Below the pieces are notes generated by a model, which did not search any database, was not told the DNA's origin, and saw only the letters and a list, made by a program, of their open reading frames with translations. From contig CM060113.1 in the NCBI GenBank assembly GCA_030522415.1, forward strand, positions 10,274,565-10,338,564: 64,000 nucleotides of DNA. Reading direction: 5' to 3'. Below are positions 9,966 through 21,260 of this stretch, in pieces (positions within the stretch are counted from its first letter, which is position 1; the number at the start of each line of letters is the position of its first letter). This DNA is from Channallabes apus. Its lineage: Eukaryota; Chordata; Actinopteri; Siluriformes; Clariidae. The translations under genes were made by a program, and so were the position numbers.

Positions 9966-11400
9966 CTTACACTGTGCAATGTTTTGTTTTTATCCAGGCA
10001 GTGTATATGATTTGCAGAGTGCAATCAGGGACTCCAGCATCACTAACCATGACAGCATAACAAAAAAAGAGAGCCAGAAGAAAAAAAACACAGACATGGG
10101 GGCTCCCTGGAAAGTAAGAAAACCTTACAGTCACTTCACTGTCAACAAACCTGAGTGATCAATGAGAATAATAGACAAGGAAAGGACGTTCATATATTAT
10201 TGCAGACTGTGGGAGGGAACAGAAATATATACAGTATAAAAATCTAAAGATCATTACTATTTTCCCACCTTACTTATGCTTACTGCCTTGGTGATTTTAG
10301 TGAAAGCTTTGTTTTAAATTAAACAACATACTGTATAATATTACCAATACATTAATACAATATGTTCAGTAATTAAATTAGTTGCAGAAGAGATAAAAAA
10401 TAATATTGTGGAATATTTTTCATTGAAACACTAAAACTCTCATACATGCTAGATTTACTCTACATAAAATGTAATATGTAGAGTAAATCGGTTTTAATGT
10501 TATGACTGATCGCTGTATATCCAAAGTAAAGCAAAAACAAACAAAATATTAATTTCTTTAAAACATATTACCTTTTGGATAATGTTCAAGTTTCTTAGCT
10601 TGATTACTGATTATTTTAAAGATGTAATGCTGTTGAGAGCCATACAGCCATTCTATTTATAGTTTGAAGCAATGTCTAGGAAGGCATCATTTGTACGTGA
10701 ACCTGGACCACAAAACAATTTAAGGAGGCAAATAAATCAATCAACCTGACAAGTCCTGGTCTACATTTCACATTCAGCGTGATACACTAGGGATAGAGAA
10801 TAGCCATTACCAAAGCTGTTTCAGCAACACAACCTTATTGCCCTAATCTGATAACAGCCATAGTGCCATTACTGGCCAATGTTTGCTTATCCAAAAGATA
10901 GATAAAGTGTAAAACTATCCTCCACTTTTCTTGACCTTTAGCAAGGTTTAAATTTGTTTAGAATAAATAAATAAATAAATAAATAAATAAATATTTTCTG
11001 GGGACATAAAAAGCTTTTCAAAAGATTTTTTTAAATGCCCACCAAAAGTGAACATTTCGTCTATGCTGCATGATCTTCTATGCTCATATCTATGCCACCA
11101 GTTGGCTAATTTAATAGGCTCTGGTAGCTAAAGTTACCTGGTTTCAGTGGAGACAGAGGAAATCCAATTATACACTAAGTGACTTTTACGTAGTGCTTAG
11201 AGGATCTGAATCATCCATCAGCTGTCTAAAAACACTTCTGTAAGAATGAAGTATCAAATTGGTCTTAAAACATTCAGCTTATTCAATAATCTTGTCACAG
11301 AAACCTGGATCGGCGGTGCTCTTCTGGGCAAATGGCACCTCTGTTCGTAGATGTGCTTCTAATCTTTTCTATAAAACTTATTTACAGCAAATAAAATTTA
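9966..11400. other. Mostly unassigned spacer
   Basis: A short AATGTTATGACTGATCGCTG at 10496-10515 resembles a Tc1 3' terminus. There is a (TAAA)n run at 10962-10991. No gene recognised. Confidence 0.5.
10962..10991. repeat. (TAAA)n microsatellite
   Basis: Tandem AAAT/TAAA tetranucleotide repeat, about seven units. Confidence 0.9.
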
Positions 11401-11411
11401 GGGGTATAATA

Positions 11412-11640
11412 ATACAGTAACAGTCAAATGTTATGAAACAATTACCAATTTAAGTATTTTTTAACAATACTGAAACTATGGAATAAAACATATGGGATTT
11501 TTATTCAATTATGTAAATAAAAAAAGTATATGTTTAATATTTTACCTTCTTAAAGTAACCATCAATTTCCTTGTATTGGCAGTATTGGCAGCCAACAAAT
11601 GCTCACATGATATGAAAATTATATTCTAGTTCAAAACTGT
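11412..11640. mobile_element. Tc1-like terminal repeat fragment
   Basis: Begins ACAGTAACAGTCAAATGTTA and continues with AT-rich sequence ending in TAAAGTAACCATC, resembling the long terminal repeat plus 3' flank of the Tc1 family also seen at 55290-55645. No partner end and no open frame; low identity. Confidence 0.4.
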
Positions 11641-13097
11641 TGAAAAGCAATTCCAACCTCAGGAAACTGGTTTAAAAGAATACCAAATGATCTTGTTAGC
11701 AACTAGTTTCATGAACACTGTACAGCACTTCCTCCTGCAGCCTCTATGGCACTAGTAGCAGTAAATGCATCACAACCAGGAGCAGTAGCTTCACTGCTGT
11801 CTCGGAAGCTGTCTCACCTAACCAGGAAGCGTTCTTGACCTGGCCATGAGGAACTAATATTTTACTCATGCTGGGCCAATAAAACTATTTACTGTCATGC
11901 AGCCTCTTTATTCACCACTATCCGAAAGACCAACAACAACAACAACAACAACATCAGAGCAATTCACAGCTTATAGATATAGTGCCTCTTACATCATGCT
12001 TTTCTTGTTAGCCTTTCAATGCTCCACAAGCCACAGCTCTGTCTATGTCTCCCTGATTACTTGTTACTTGAGACACTGTGAGCCCCGACTACTCTTATAG
12101 TTTGTCCTATGGTAGTAGACCACCTTGCCGTTTAAAAATCTATGTTCACCTATTATGCTTTTAATTAATTTGCCATAGAAGATGACAAGTTATATCATTA
12201 CATCGAACTACATACTTTAACCTGTAACTCTACCTTAGTTCTATTGATATCAGTTCAATCTTCATATTGAACCCTCATATTGTGTTCTGGTAAAAACACA
12301 TAATGAATAGGAGTGAAAAAAAAAAACTGTGTGTTTTATGGAACTTTTATACACTCATGGTGTTTCCAGTCAAAAATGACTGATCATGCAAATGAATAGG
12401 TAAGACTACAATTAGAGTGGAAAACAGAGTTCAAGCACATTTCTACAGTCCTTTCTCACACCTAAACATGCAGGTGTCTTTAAGCTGATGAATGTTATTC
12501 CCCATTTTTGGGTTCCATGGCAACCCGCATGGAAACCTATCAACAACATAATTTTTACGACACCTGTTCACAATGGTCCCACCACAATGGGGGAGTCCTA
12601 CACTCTCAGAAAAAAAAGGTACACAGTGGTACAAATAAAGTTCCTGGAAGAACAGTTTTGTACTTTTTCGATAAATGTACCCTTAATTGTATGGAAAAGA
12701 CTTTTGATGATACAGTACATTTTTTTTACCTTATAAGGTACAACTGAATTGAAGGTACATAATTCAGCGGACTGTACAGGTGGATTTTACTTTTTTGCAC
12801 CCAATTTAAAATTAAGTGTGCAGTTATTATTGACAAGGAGTCAAAATGTTAAAAAACTATAGAATGTAAATTAAAAAAAAAAAAGTTAAAACCACAGAAT
12901 CTGGCATCAGAAAACATGTATATTTTAGCTGAAAAATGACACAGCTTGTTCTTAAATTGCAAAAGGAATTCAAATGCTACCTGTGGGTGGTTTAGCATGG
13001 GAATTAGCTTGTTTAGATAACTAACACTAGTGAGGCTGAAAGTTATGTTTTTTATTTGTTTGTTTTTTTAACTGTAAAAAATCAGTCAGCTGTTTAC

Positions 13098-13134
<37 letters not shown>
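13098..13134. repeat. (ATT)n microsatellite
   Basis: Tandem ATT trinucleotide, about twelve units. Confidence 0.95.
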
Positions 13135-13136
<2 letters not shown>

Positions 13137-13201
13137 ACATGCCATAAGTAAACCAGCGTGGTTTGACATATTACTGTAAGTTACTTTTTACCTTTTCTTA
13201 G

Positions 13202-13372
13202 TTAATGTTCCTGCATGATCAGTTTTTGCAAGCCACCTCAGAAACCTTTGAGGAGAAGAAACTGCAGGAGAATGTTCGGGCGTCTCCATCAGCGTCACAT
13301 CATCAGTCAGTTAAGCAGCAGCTGACGAGCAAGCTTAAGCCCACCTCTCAACCTTCAGATAGTTTGGAATAG
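13202..13372 (+). other. Exon-like open segment, unrecognised
   Basis: A pyrimidine-rich tract ending TTTTTACCTTTTCTTAG immediately precedes this segment and looks like a splice acceptor. From 13202 one frame is open for 56 codons, beginning LMFLHDQFLQATSETFEEKK and ending SQPSDSLE before TAG at 13370-13372. The composition (Glu, Lys, Gln, Ser rich, helical start) differs from the AT-rich surroundings. I do not recognise the protein. It lies within the CACTCTC-ended element, so it may be transposon-encoded, a captured gene fragment, or a host exon. Confidence 0.35.
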
Positions 13373-13434
13373 AGTTGCTGAATGGTGTTTAAGTAAATCT
13401 CAAATGTTTTAATACATTTACTTTGTTCCATTAG

Positions 13435-13656
13435 ATACTAAGCAGCTTCAGGAGTTGCAGACATTGGACAAACTTGTTGGACATCCATCACAAGAGAAGA
13501 CTGAGAAAGCACTTTTTCAGCCCTGTTCCTATAGCCCTTACATACAGCAAGCAACCAATTTCCCCCTTTTAAATTTTTCATCTCCTTTTTGACTGATTTT
13601 TTTCACAGGAAGATTGTCACAATGCTGTGGCCTTTGTGTTGTAACTCTTGAATAAA
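13435..13656 (+). other. Second exon-like segment with AATAAA, unrecognised
   Basis: Preceded by CTTTGTTCCATTAG, acceptor-like, with a possible 61-base GT-AG interval 13374-13434 separating it from the previous segment. Open frame TKQLQELQTLDKLVGHPSQE and onward to a TGA at 13591-13593, about 52 codons. An AATAAA lies at 13651-13656. The layout resembles a terminal exon. No family recognised. Confidence 0.3.
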
Positions 13657-14547
13657 TCATACTTTGAATTGAGCAGTGTGACACTTAATATCCTTGTCAG
13701 GTTGTGTGATATTTTGTATAGGTATCATTTAGTGTCTTGATTTGGCAGATTTTGCGGGTGTCTGTTATATTGTATAAATTGTAAAATAAAACCTGTATAT
13801 TATTTTTGCACATTCAAATTTATTTCATTTATGTATTTATTTTTACGCGTGGGCTTGATTTGCAAATTAATACTAATACACTAATAAACTGCAATGTTTT
13901 TAAATATTATTAACCTGCTGGTTTTAATGTTGAGATCAGTATGGACACTGACTGGTCTCAGTGTGTTTGTTGTGGCTCATCACTGTATGCTGTTAATTGA
14001 GGATTTTTGATATGTTCAATAAAACAATAATATTTCTCATTTATGTTTCATGCATTTGGTAAAAAAAATATAAATAAAAATACATATTTAATCAAATTCT
14101 AAATAATATGAAGTATATTGTTAAATATAAAACTACCTACATTAAGATAGATATTTAAATATATTTCTCAATATATGAAAAGCGGCAATTACTTATGTAT
14201 TTTTCAATATATTGTAATATATTAATACAATATATTATTCAAGATAATGTGAATATGTTTACTACAGCACACTAAATCATTCAATATATTGACAGTTAAT
14301 ATATAGAGAAATATATTTTCTTTCCATAAGGGCAGGTTTTATCATTTTATCATTAGATGAACTGCATTTCGATAGGGGCACAAAGATGTATGACTGTGTG
14401 TAGAGCGTAAGAGTGGGCTTTTACCAATGCAAAACTCCTTTTTCATCGTGGGCTGTTCCTGTTTGCACTGTTTTACCCCCGAATGTGTGTTTTTGTATGG
14501 CCATATTAATGCCATAAATGTGTCTTCTGTGAATAAGTTCATCTTAC

Positions 14548-14667
14548 TCACTCACTCACTCACTCACTCATCTTCTACCACTTTATCCTGTATTCAGGGT
14601 CGCGGGGACCTGGAGTCTTAGGGCACGAGGCAGGGCACACCCTGGACAGGGTGCAAATCCATTACAG
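14548..14667 (-). mobile_element. Second tRNA-derived SINE family, truncated copy
   Basis: Minus strand; the tail side shows the ACTC repeat (TGAG/GAGTGAGTGAG read the other way), then the conserved body GGTCGCGGGGACCTGG and CACCCTGGACAGGGTGC. The tRNA head is absent. TTCATCTT sequences flank the copy (about 14537-14545 and 14671-14680) and may be a target duplication. Full copy at 60728-61097. Confidence 0.7.
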
Positions 14668-14815
14668 TAAATTCATCTTTCTGTGAATAAGTGAGCAGGA
14701 TGATTGCCATATAATTTTAAAGCCACAAATGTCTTGTACACAAATGTTATGAATGTGGTTTGTGGCTTTATTTCAGTGACTTTTTTGTTGTTGTTGTTGT
14801 TGTTGTTTTCAATCA

Positions 14816-15955
14816 TTTATGATGATAATTTTCAAGCCCCAAAATTATGGAATAGTCTTCCAAATAGTGTTCGGGACTCAGACACAGTATCAGTGTTTAA
14901 GTCTAGGCTCAAAACCTATTTATTTAGCCAAGCATTTTTATAAATAGATTTGCCATAAGGTAAAGGAGCAGATCTGGGGGACTCATGGACGTAGAGTATT
15001 ATGGTGAACTGGTATGTTTAGATGCTGTCTTCCTCACTCTCATTTGATCACTCAGGTTTGTTGACGGTGAGGTGATTGTTTGCTTTACATCTCAGTTCCC
15101 CCTCATGTTTGTGTTTCCTTCTGGCTCTCCCTTTTAGTTATGCTGTCATAGTTAGTCCTGCCGGAGTCCCTGCTTGCACTCTACAGTAAATATACATTCA
15201 CATTATACATTGTGACTGTGACCATACCTAATTGCAATCTCTCCTCCTCTTCTCTTCCTCCCCCTCTTTCTCTTTCCTCTCTCCCCCTGTCTCCCCCTTT
15301 CACTCTTTCTCTCTCTCTTTCTGTCGAGCTACACATGTGGTTCCTGAGCTGCCAGTGATCCAGACTCCCTCTGCCCTCCGGACCTGTCTGATCCATCCTG
15401 GTGCCCCGTTTCTGGTTGGAGGTCTCGTCGCATGGATGCCCCGTGTGTCTCTTTGGGATGCGTCTGGTGTCTGGGGATGATTCTATCTACTTAGAAGATG
15501 GTTCTGGCCTCGACTGGTGTTGTCAGCTGTTTCTCTGAGGACTTGACAATTCGATAGTTCAGGACTTTCTACAAGTCTACCTGAGTCTCCAATAACTACT
15601 GGACTCCATTTTACATCAACTATTATAACATCAATTAACATCAACTATTATAGCTGAACCTAACACTTAACACTGTATAAATGCAGATAATTTCCTGCTA
15701 TCTGTTTCACCCAGATGAGGATGGGTTCCTTGTTGAGTCTGGTTCCTCTCAAGGTTTCTTCCTATTACCATCTCAGGGAGTTTTTCCTTGCCACTGTCGC
15801 CCTCGGCTTGCTCACCAGGGACTATCTGAACATTTGATTCATACACATTCACATTCCATACAAACTTAAATAATTCTCTTGATTGTGTAAAGCTGTTTTG
15901 AGACAATGTCAATTGTTAAAAGCGCTATACAAATAAAACTGAATTGAATTGAATA
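14816..15955 (+). mobile_element. L2 LINE, 5'-truncated 3' portion
   Basis: Begins with the last part of ORF2: PKLWNSLPNSVRDSDTVSVF then KSRLKTYLFSQAFL and a stop at 14941, the usual C-terminus of L2 replicases. A 1-kb 3' UTR follows, ending with GCGCTATACAAATAAAACTG and a short TGAAT tail. Contains no endonuclease or RT core. Likely same family as 1-2670. A (GTT)n run (14789-14807) precedes it. Confidence 0.85.
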
Positions 15956-16719
15956 ACCATTTTCCCACTTTCTCCTAAGTATAAACATCGACATACAGTA
16001 CATGCTGCTCACATATTACTGTAGCCCAGTTTGTTCTGAATACAGTGTAATCAGACTTTAGCCTTAAAAATACACTGTCAGGACATGTCAGAACTTCTTT
16101 AGGGCCTTAAAACACCTGCAGACCCCTAAGTGACTTATTAAATTAGCTTATTTAATGTTGTATGCAATGATGTAAGCCATTTGTACAGATTTTAATTTAT
16201 TTAAAGCAATTAATGACCATAATACTAAGTATATTGTGGATGTAGTTTACTATTCACTGCCTACGATAACTTTTAGCTGGGGATAGCAACAGCTGTGATT
16301 CACGAAGTTGCTGCATAAGGTTTTCCAGATATGTACAGTATAGTCACTGGGTTTGTGCACATCTCGTTACTGTGTTTTTGATGCTTTTTATTTTATTTCT
16401 GCTCTGAAAGAATGTTGGGTAAATGTAATAGTATTTTTGAAAAGTGGGTAAAAATTAATTTAAAAGTTTCAATTGTATTGTGAACAGTTTGTGAAAAGTT
16501 ATATTGAAAAAAACACACTGGGGTGGTACCTTCATATTGCAGATGGAAAATTTTATTTTATATACTGTACAATTTTAGTGTGATTGTATTTTGTAAAAGG
16601 TTTTTCAGCTAATAGAAGTGTTTTATTTAGTTTAAATGTGTTTATTGTAAACATGAAATATTTATTTTTACAGAATATTTTACTGTAATCTAAGGCAGTG
16701 TTTAAACATATTTTATATA

Positions 16720-18110
16720 CAGGTCCTTCTCAAAAAATTAGCATATTGTGATAAATTTCATTATTTTCTGTAATGTACTGATAAACATTAGACTTTCATA
16801 TATTTTAGATTCATTACACACAAACTGAAGTAGTTCAAGCCTTTTATTGTTTTAATATTGATGATTGTGGCATACAGCTCATGAAAACCCTAGGGTTAAT
16901 CTTAAAAAATTTGCATTTTTCATCCGACCAATAAAAGAAAAGTGTTTTGAATACAAAAAAAGTCAACCTTCAAATAATTATGTTCAGTTACTGTATGCAC
17001 TCAATACTTGGTCGGGAATCCTTTTGCAGATTCTTGTGTCTTGTGTCTCTCAACTTTCTCTTCACAATATCCCACAGATTCTCTATGGGGTTCAGGTCAG
17101 GAGAATTGGTAGGCCAATTGAGCACAGTAATACCATGGTCAGTAAACCATTTACCAGTGGTTTTGAAACTGTGTGCAGGTGCCAGGTCGTGCTGAAAAAT
17201 GAAATCTTCATTTCCATAAAGCTGTTTAGCAGATGGAAGCATGAAGTGCTCCAAAATCTCCTGATAGCTACAGTAGCTGCATTGACCCTGCCCTTGATAA
17301 AACACAGTGGACCAACACCAGCAGCTGACATGGCACCCCAGACCATCACTGACTGTGGGTACTTGACACTGGACTTCAGGCATTTTGGCATTTCCCTCTC
17401 CCCAGTCTTCCTCCAGACTTTGGCACCTTGATTTCCGAATGACATGCAAAATTTGCAATCTGTAGCCCATTTCCTGCACACACCTGTACACGGTGGCTCT
17501 GGATGTTTCTACTCCAGACTCAGTCCACTGCTTCCGCAGGTCCCCCAAGGTCTGGAATCGGTCCTTCTCCACAATCTTCCTCAGCGCCCGGTCACCTCTT
17601 CTCGTTGTGCAGCGTTTTCTGCCACTCTTTTTCCTTCCCACAGACTTCCCACTGAGGTGCCTTGATACAGCACTCTGGGAACAGCCTATTCGTTCAGAAA
17701 TTTCTTTCTGTGTCTTACCCTCTTGCTTGAGGGTGTCAATGATGGCCTTCTGGACAGCAGTCAGGTTGGCAGTCTTACCCATGATTGCGGTTTTGAGTAA
17801 TGAACCAGGCTGGGAGTTTTTAAAAGCCTCAGGAATCTTTTACAGGTGTGTAGAGTTAATTAGTTGATTGAGATGATTAGGTTAATAGCTCGTTTAGAGA
17901 ACCTTTTCATGATATGCTAATTTTTTGAGATAGGGATTTTGGGTTTTCATGAGCTGTATGCCACAATCATCAATATTAAAACAATAAAAGGCTTGAACTA
18001 CTTCAGTTGTGTGTAATGAATCTAAAATATATGAAAGTCTAATGTTTATCAGTACATTACAGAAAATAATTAACTTCATCACAATATGCTAATGTTTTGA
18101 GAAGGACCTG
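16720..18110 (-). mobile_element. Tc1-like transposon with long inverted repeats
   Basis: Ends AGGTCCTTCTCAAAAAATTA (left) and its inverted counterpart (right), flanked by TA at 16718-16719 and 18111-18112. Inverted repeats extend about 170 bases (16720-16893 and 17937-18110) with only scattered mismatches. Total 1391 bp, inserted in the CACTCTC-ended element. Encodes a broken transposase on the minus strand. Confidence 0.9.
16988..17782 (-). pseudogene. Tc1-like transposase, frameshifted, first catalytic Asp lost
   Basis: Starts MGKTANLTAVQKAIIDTLKQ with a helix-turn-helix (KEISERIGCSQSAVSRHLSG) and a second DNA-binding helix up to YRCVQEMGY. There a deletion joins directly to KFCMSFGNQGAKVWRK in another frame, removing the segment that carries the first DDE-type Asp. 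The middle (SVMVWGAMSAAGVGPLCFIK) stays in that frame, then a second shift returns to the first frame for FIFQHDLAPAHS (second Asp) and NSPDLNPIENLW (Glu). The C-terminus degenerates after KLRDTRHKNLQK. Cannot encode an active enzyme. Confidence 0.9.
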
Positions 18111-18541
18111 TATGTTCATAATAAATTGACAGAATGCCAATAGTAAAATTACTTTTTTATAGTTCCCAACGGAACACATTAGACGCAATTAAGGTAGTGC
18201 ACAAAATAGCTTGTCCCTGGGGTGGTACCTTCAAGGACAAGATGTGTACTGTACCTTTTGATTAAAATTCAGTAATGTACCAGCAAGTTTATAATACAAA
18301 AGGTAAATTTTGGTTGCCCATGGGACAAATAGTGTCCTTGATGGTACAAACAGAATTTGTACAAATTTCCTTCTCTATATTAAGGTACAATTATTTGCCC
18401 TTGAAAGGTACTGCCCCAGTGACAATGATTTGTACCTTCATTAGTACAAATTATGTTGCTTTATTTCCGAGAGTGTAGAAATGACTACTTTATCATTGTA
18501 AATATGTTCATACAGTGTATGTGTAAGCGCCATATCGTATT

Positions 18542-19035
18542 TGTTATGAATTTGTTGTTGTGTTTATTTGTTTTATTTCATTTTATTTTATTCTATGCAT
18601 TAGTTAAGCATTAAGCATTAAGTTTATTACATAAGCCATAAGCTTGAATTTGTTAGCTAAGCATCCATTTTGAGGTTGGTCTCTGATGTCACTCCACCGT
18701 TATACGAATCTGTATGACTATTGCATGGTGAAATAGTTCAGTTTAGATGCGGAAGTCTATGGGAACACAAGCTTTTGACTGTAAGCTAAATTTAATCAGC
18801 TAGATATAACAAATTTGTTGTTATAACCATAAGGTACTCCTGAACCATATTGATACAGCAACTGGTGTTGTAACTACAGTGGATTTACTCAAGACGACTG
18901 TATGAAGTGTTGATTCTTTCATGCTGGAAAATAAAATACGAGAGACAAAGAACTCAATGAACTTTGTGTCGTAAGTAACGTACCTCAACCAAAGATACGC
19001 GTCAAAACTAGTGGAATAATATGTCCGCATCTACA
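18542..19035 (+). repeat. BEL/Pao 5' LTR
   Basis: 494 bp, TG...CA ends. Includes AATAAA near 18930. Aligns with the 3' LTR except for about 110 bases (roughly 18882-18990) absent from the latter. Confidence 0.85.
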
Positions 19036-19149
19036 AAAGTCAAAAGCTTTCTCCACTGTTTAAGCGCGAAGATAAGTGAACGCTGAAAACAAAAGTGAAA
19101 GAGACTCACGCGCCTTGAACTTCACTGTCAAACAACGAGGACAACGCTC

Positions 19150-21260
19150 CCAGCACTTTGCTAGAGAGCCTAAAGGGGCTCATCGAGGTGAACAGAAAGG
19201 AGGAGCTCTACAAAACGCTGGAAGCAAGAAAAGGCAAGTTGGACCAACTTGAATGCAATGTCTAATGAATTAGAGACGCTTATGAACAATGCTTGTAACC
19301 TAGTTGCTGTTGAAACTGAGTATAACATGAATTACAAACATCTGCTGGGAGAATTTGTTAAAAGCAACGCCGATGTGCTATTGTGCCTATGGCCAGACGA
19401 AGCCAAGTATGATCAGTACGAATGATTGGTATGAACTTGAATCGCAACGCTGCACAGGATTCATGGTAAAAACAGAGCTCTGGATTACGGACACCAAGAA
19501 TCGTCTTCAGCACACAGCCAAGTCTCGCCAGAAGACAGCGTGTCACAAGTCGCGGCAGCTGAGCCACACGGAAGCGTAGCGACTGCTGCATCCAAAAGGT
19601 CCGTAACTTCTACAACATCCTCAGCCCGACTAAAGAAAATGGGAGCAACCAAAACAGCCTTGTTGATTAAAGTAGCAGAAAGAGGCAGAACTAAAGGTTG
19701 AGAAAGAAAGGTTGAAACTAGACACAGTGCTCGCAATTGTCAACGCGGAAATACAGGCATATCAGGGTCATGAAGAACGACAGCCTGCAGCAAAGAGCAC
19801 AGTCATTGAATCGAGCAGCGCTTACCCGAGCAGCGCGCACTTTCCCAACTCAGGACACAACAGCCGATGGCAGCCCGCAAGAGACAGTGCAGTCATGGAG
19901 CCGAGCATCTTGTACTGTCCTGACTCAGTATAAGACAACATGTATAATATACAACAGTCGACGACAGTTAAGAGAGAGCTCAATCATCGAAAAGAAATGC
20001 TCGGGAGGAGCCAAATGTTATCCTCCTTGCCTCAGCGCGACATTCCTCCGTTCCACGGAGACCTGCTCAAGTTCAAATCCTTCATGTTGTTCTTTGAACG
20101 TTTCGTTGAATCCAAAACTGACAATGACATTGATAAGCTGTCCTATCTTGAACTGTACACCACAGGGGAACCCAAAGACCTTGTAACGAGCTGCATGCAC
20201 ATGACAGGTGGTTATGCAAGAGCAAAGAAACTGCTACGCGACAGGTTCGGAAACGAGCTGAGAATTGCAGCGGCGTATAAGCAAAAGGCAACTAATTGGC
20301 CGAAAATAAAGTCAGATGACGGAAGGGCGTTAAGTGCCCTCTCCTCTTTCTTGACAACTTGCCAAAACGTCATGGCAAACTGTGAATCTATGGATGAGTT
20401 GAATAGCAGCGAGTGCATGACCACCATTCTCACGAAACTACCCTACAAGCTGATCGACAGGTGGAAGTTTTGCGCACGCCAGCACTACGAGTACTACGGG
20501 ACAAGAGCCAAGTTCGCCCAGCTGGTGGACTTCATCGATCAACAAGCCAGGCTGTACTCCGACCCGCTCTTCGCCGACCTGGACGCCATGACCATCGATA
20601 AGAAACACGGTCACACATCCCTTCAAGGACCCAAACCAAAAAGAGAAGGAAAGGCCAGGGTCAGCTTTGCAACTGAGGTCAGACAGGTTGGTAAAAATCA
20701 TAAAGACGTGATTACAATGAAGAATGCCGGTCCATTAGCTATTAGCGCTTTCACTAAACCATGCGCATATTGTAAAGAGGACCATATCTTAGATGAGTGC
20801 ATAAAATTTAACTTAAAGGCTCATAAAGACAAGGTAGAATTTCTAAAAAGGAATGGATTTTGTTTTCGATGTTTGGTTAAGGGACATCTAAGTAAAGACT
20901 GTAAGAAAAGAGTCACGTGCCTGTCGTGCTCAAAGCCACATCACCGCATGCTGCACATTGCAGTGCAAGACACGGCGCAATTAGCCACAAGTGCCGACGA
21001 AACTGAAACTAAAAGTAAACCTCCGGTTACATTAAGTCACGAAATAAATGCCCTCACTGTGGCTGGAGATAATTGCATCCTCCCCATAGTACCTGTTAAA
21101 ATAAAGTCCAAAAAAAGTGACAAAATTGTAGACGTGTATGCATTTATGGACCCAGGTAGTTCTGCCACGTTCTGTACAGAATCACTAGCAAGGCGTTTAC
21201 ACATACAAGGCAGAAAAGTCGAGCTGACGTTGAGCACCATGAACTCTAAAAAAACTAGTG
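19150..21260 (+). pseudogene. BEL/Pao gag and protease
   Basis: N-terminal coiled-coil region is frameshifted (19150-19930). From 19940 a long frame follows: the DUF1759-like capsid region (SLPQRDIPPFHGDLLKFKSF ... GYARAKKLLRDRFGN), then Cys/His clusters CAYCKEDHILDEC, CFRCLVKGHLSKDC and CLSCSKPHHRMLH that are probable zinc-binding knuckles, then an aspartic protease start, VYAFMDPGSSATFCTE (Asp at 21149-21151; DPGS is a usual BEL-type variant). A frameshift near 21250 separates it from the downstream protease-RT frame. No intact gag start was found. Confidence 0.9.

Larger units (their letters stand above)
12601..18475. mobile_element. DNA transposon with CACTCTC terminal inverted repeats, carrying nested inserts
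   Basis: Left end CACTCTCAGAAAAAAAAGGT (12601) and right end, reverse-complemented, CACTCTCGGAAATAAAG (18475) form terminal inverted repeats flanked by TA on both sides. Subterminal regions on both sides are rich in GGTAC/GTACC motifs (12619-12780 and 18215-18450). With the three later inserts removed (SINE 14548, L2 14816, Tc1 16720) the underlying element is about 3.2 kb. No transposase is recognised, so superfamily is unresolved; a TA duplication suits Tc1/mariner-like or other TA-targeting groups. The interior holds the exon-like pair at 13202-13593. Confidence 0.65.

Noticed and set aside
12443..12634. Cys-rich minus-strand frame resembling an extracellular-domain exon
   Set aside because: It runs across the boundary of the CACTCTC-ended element, has no clear splice sites and fits no domain spacing I recognise.
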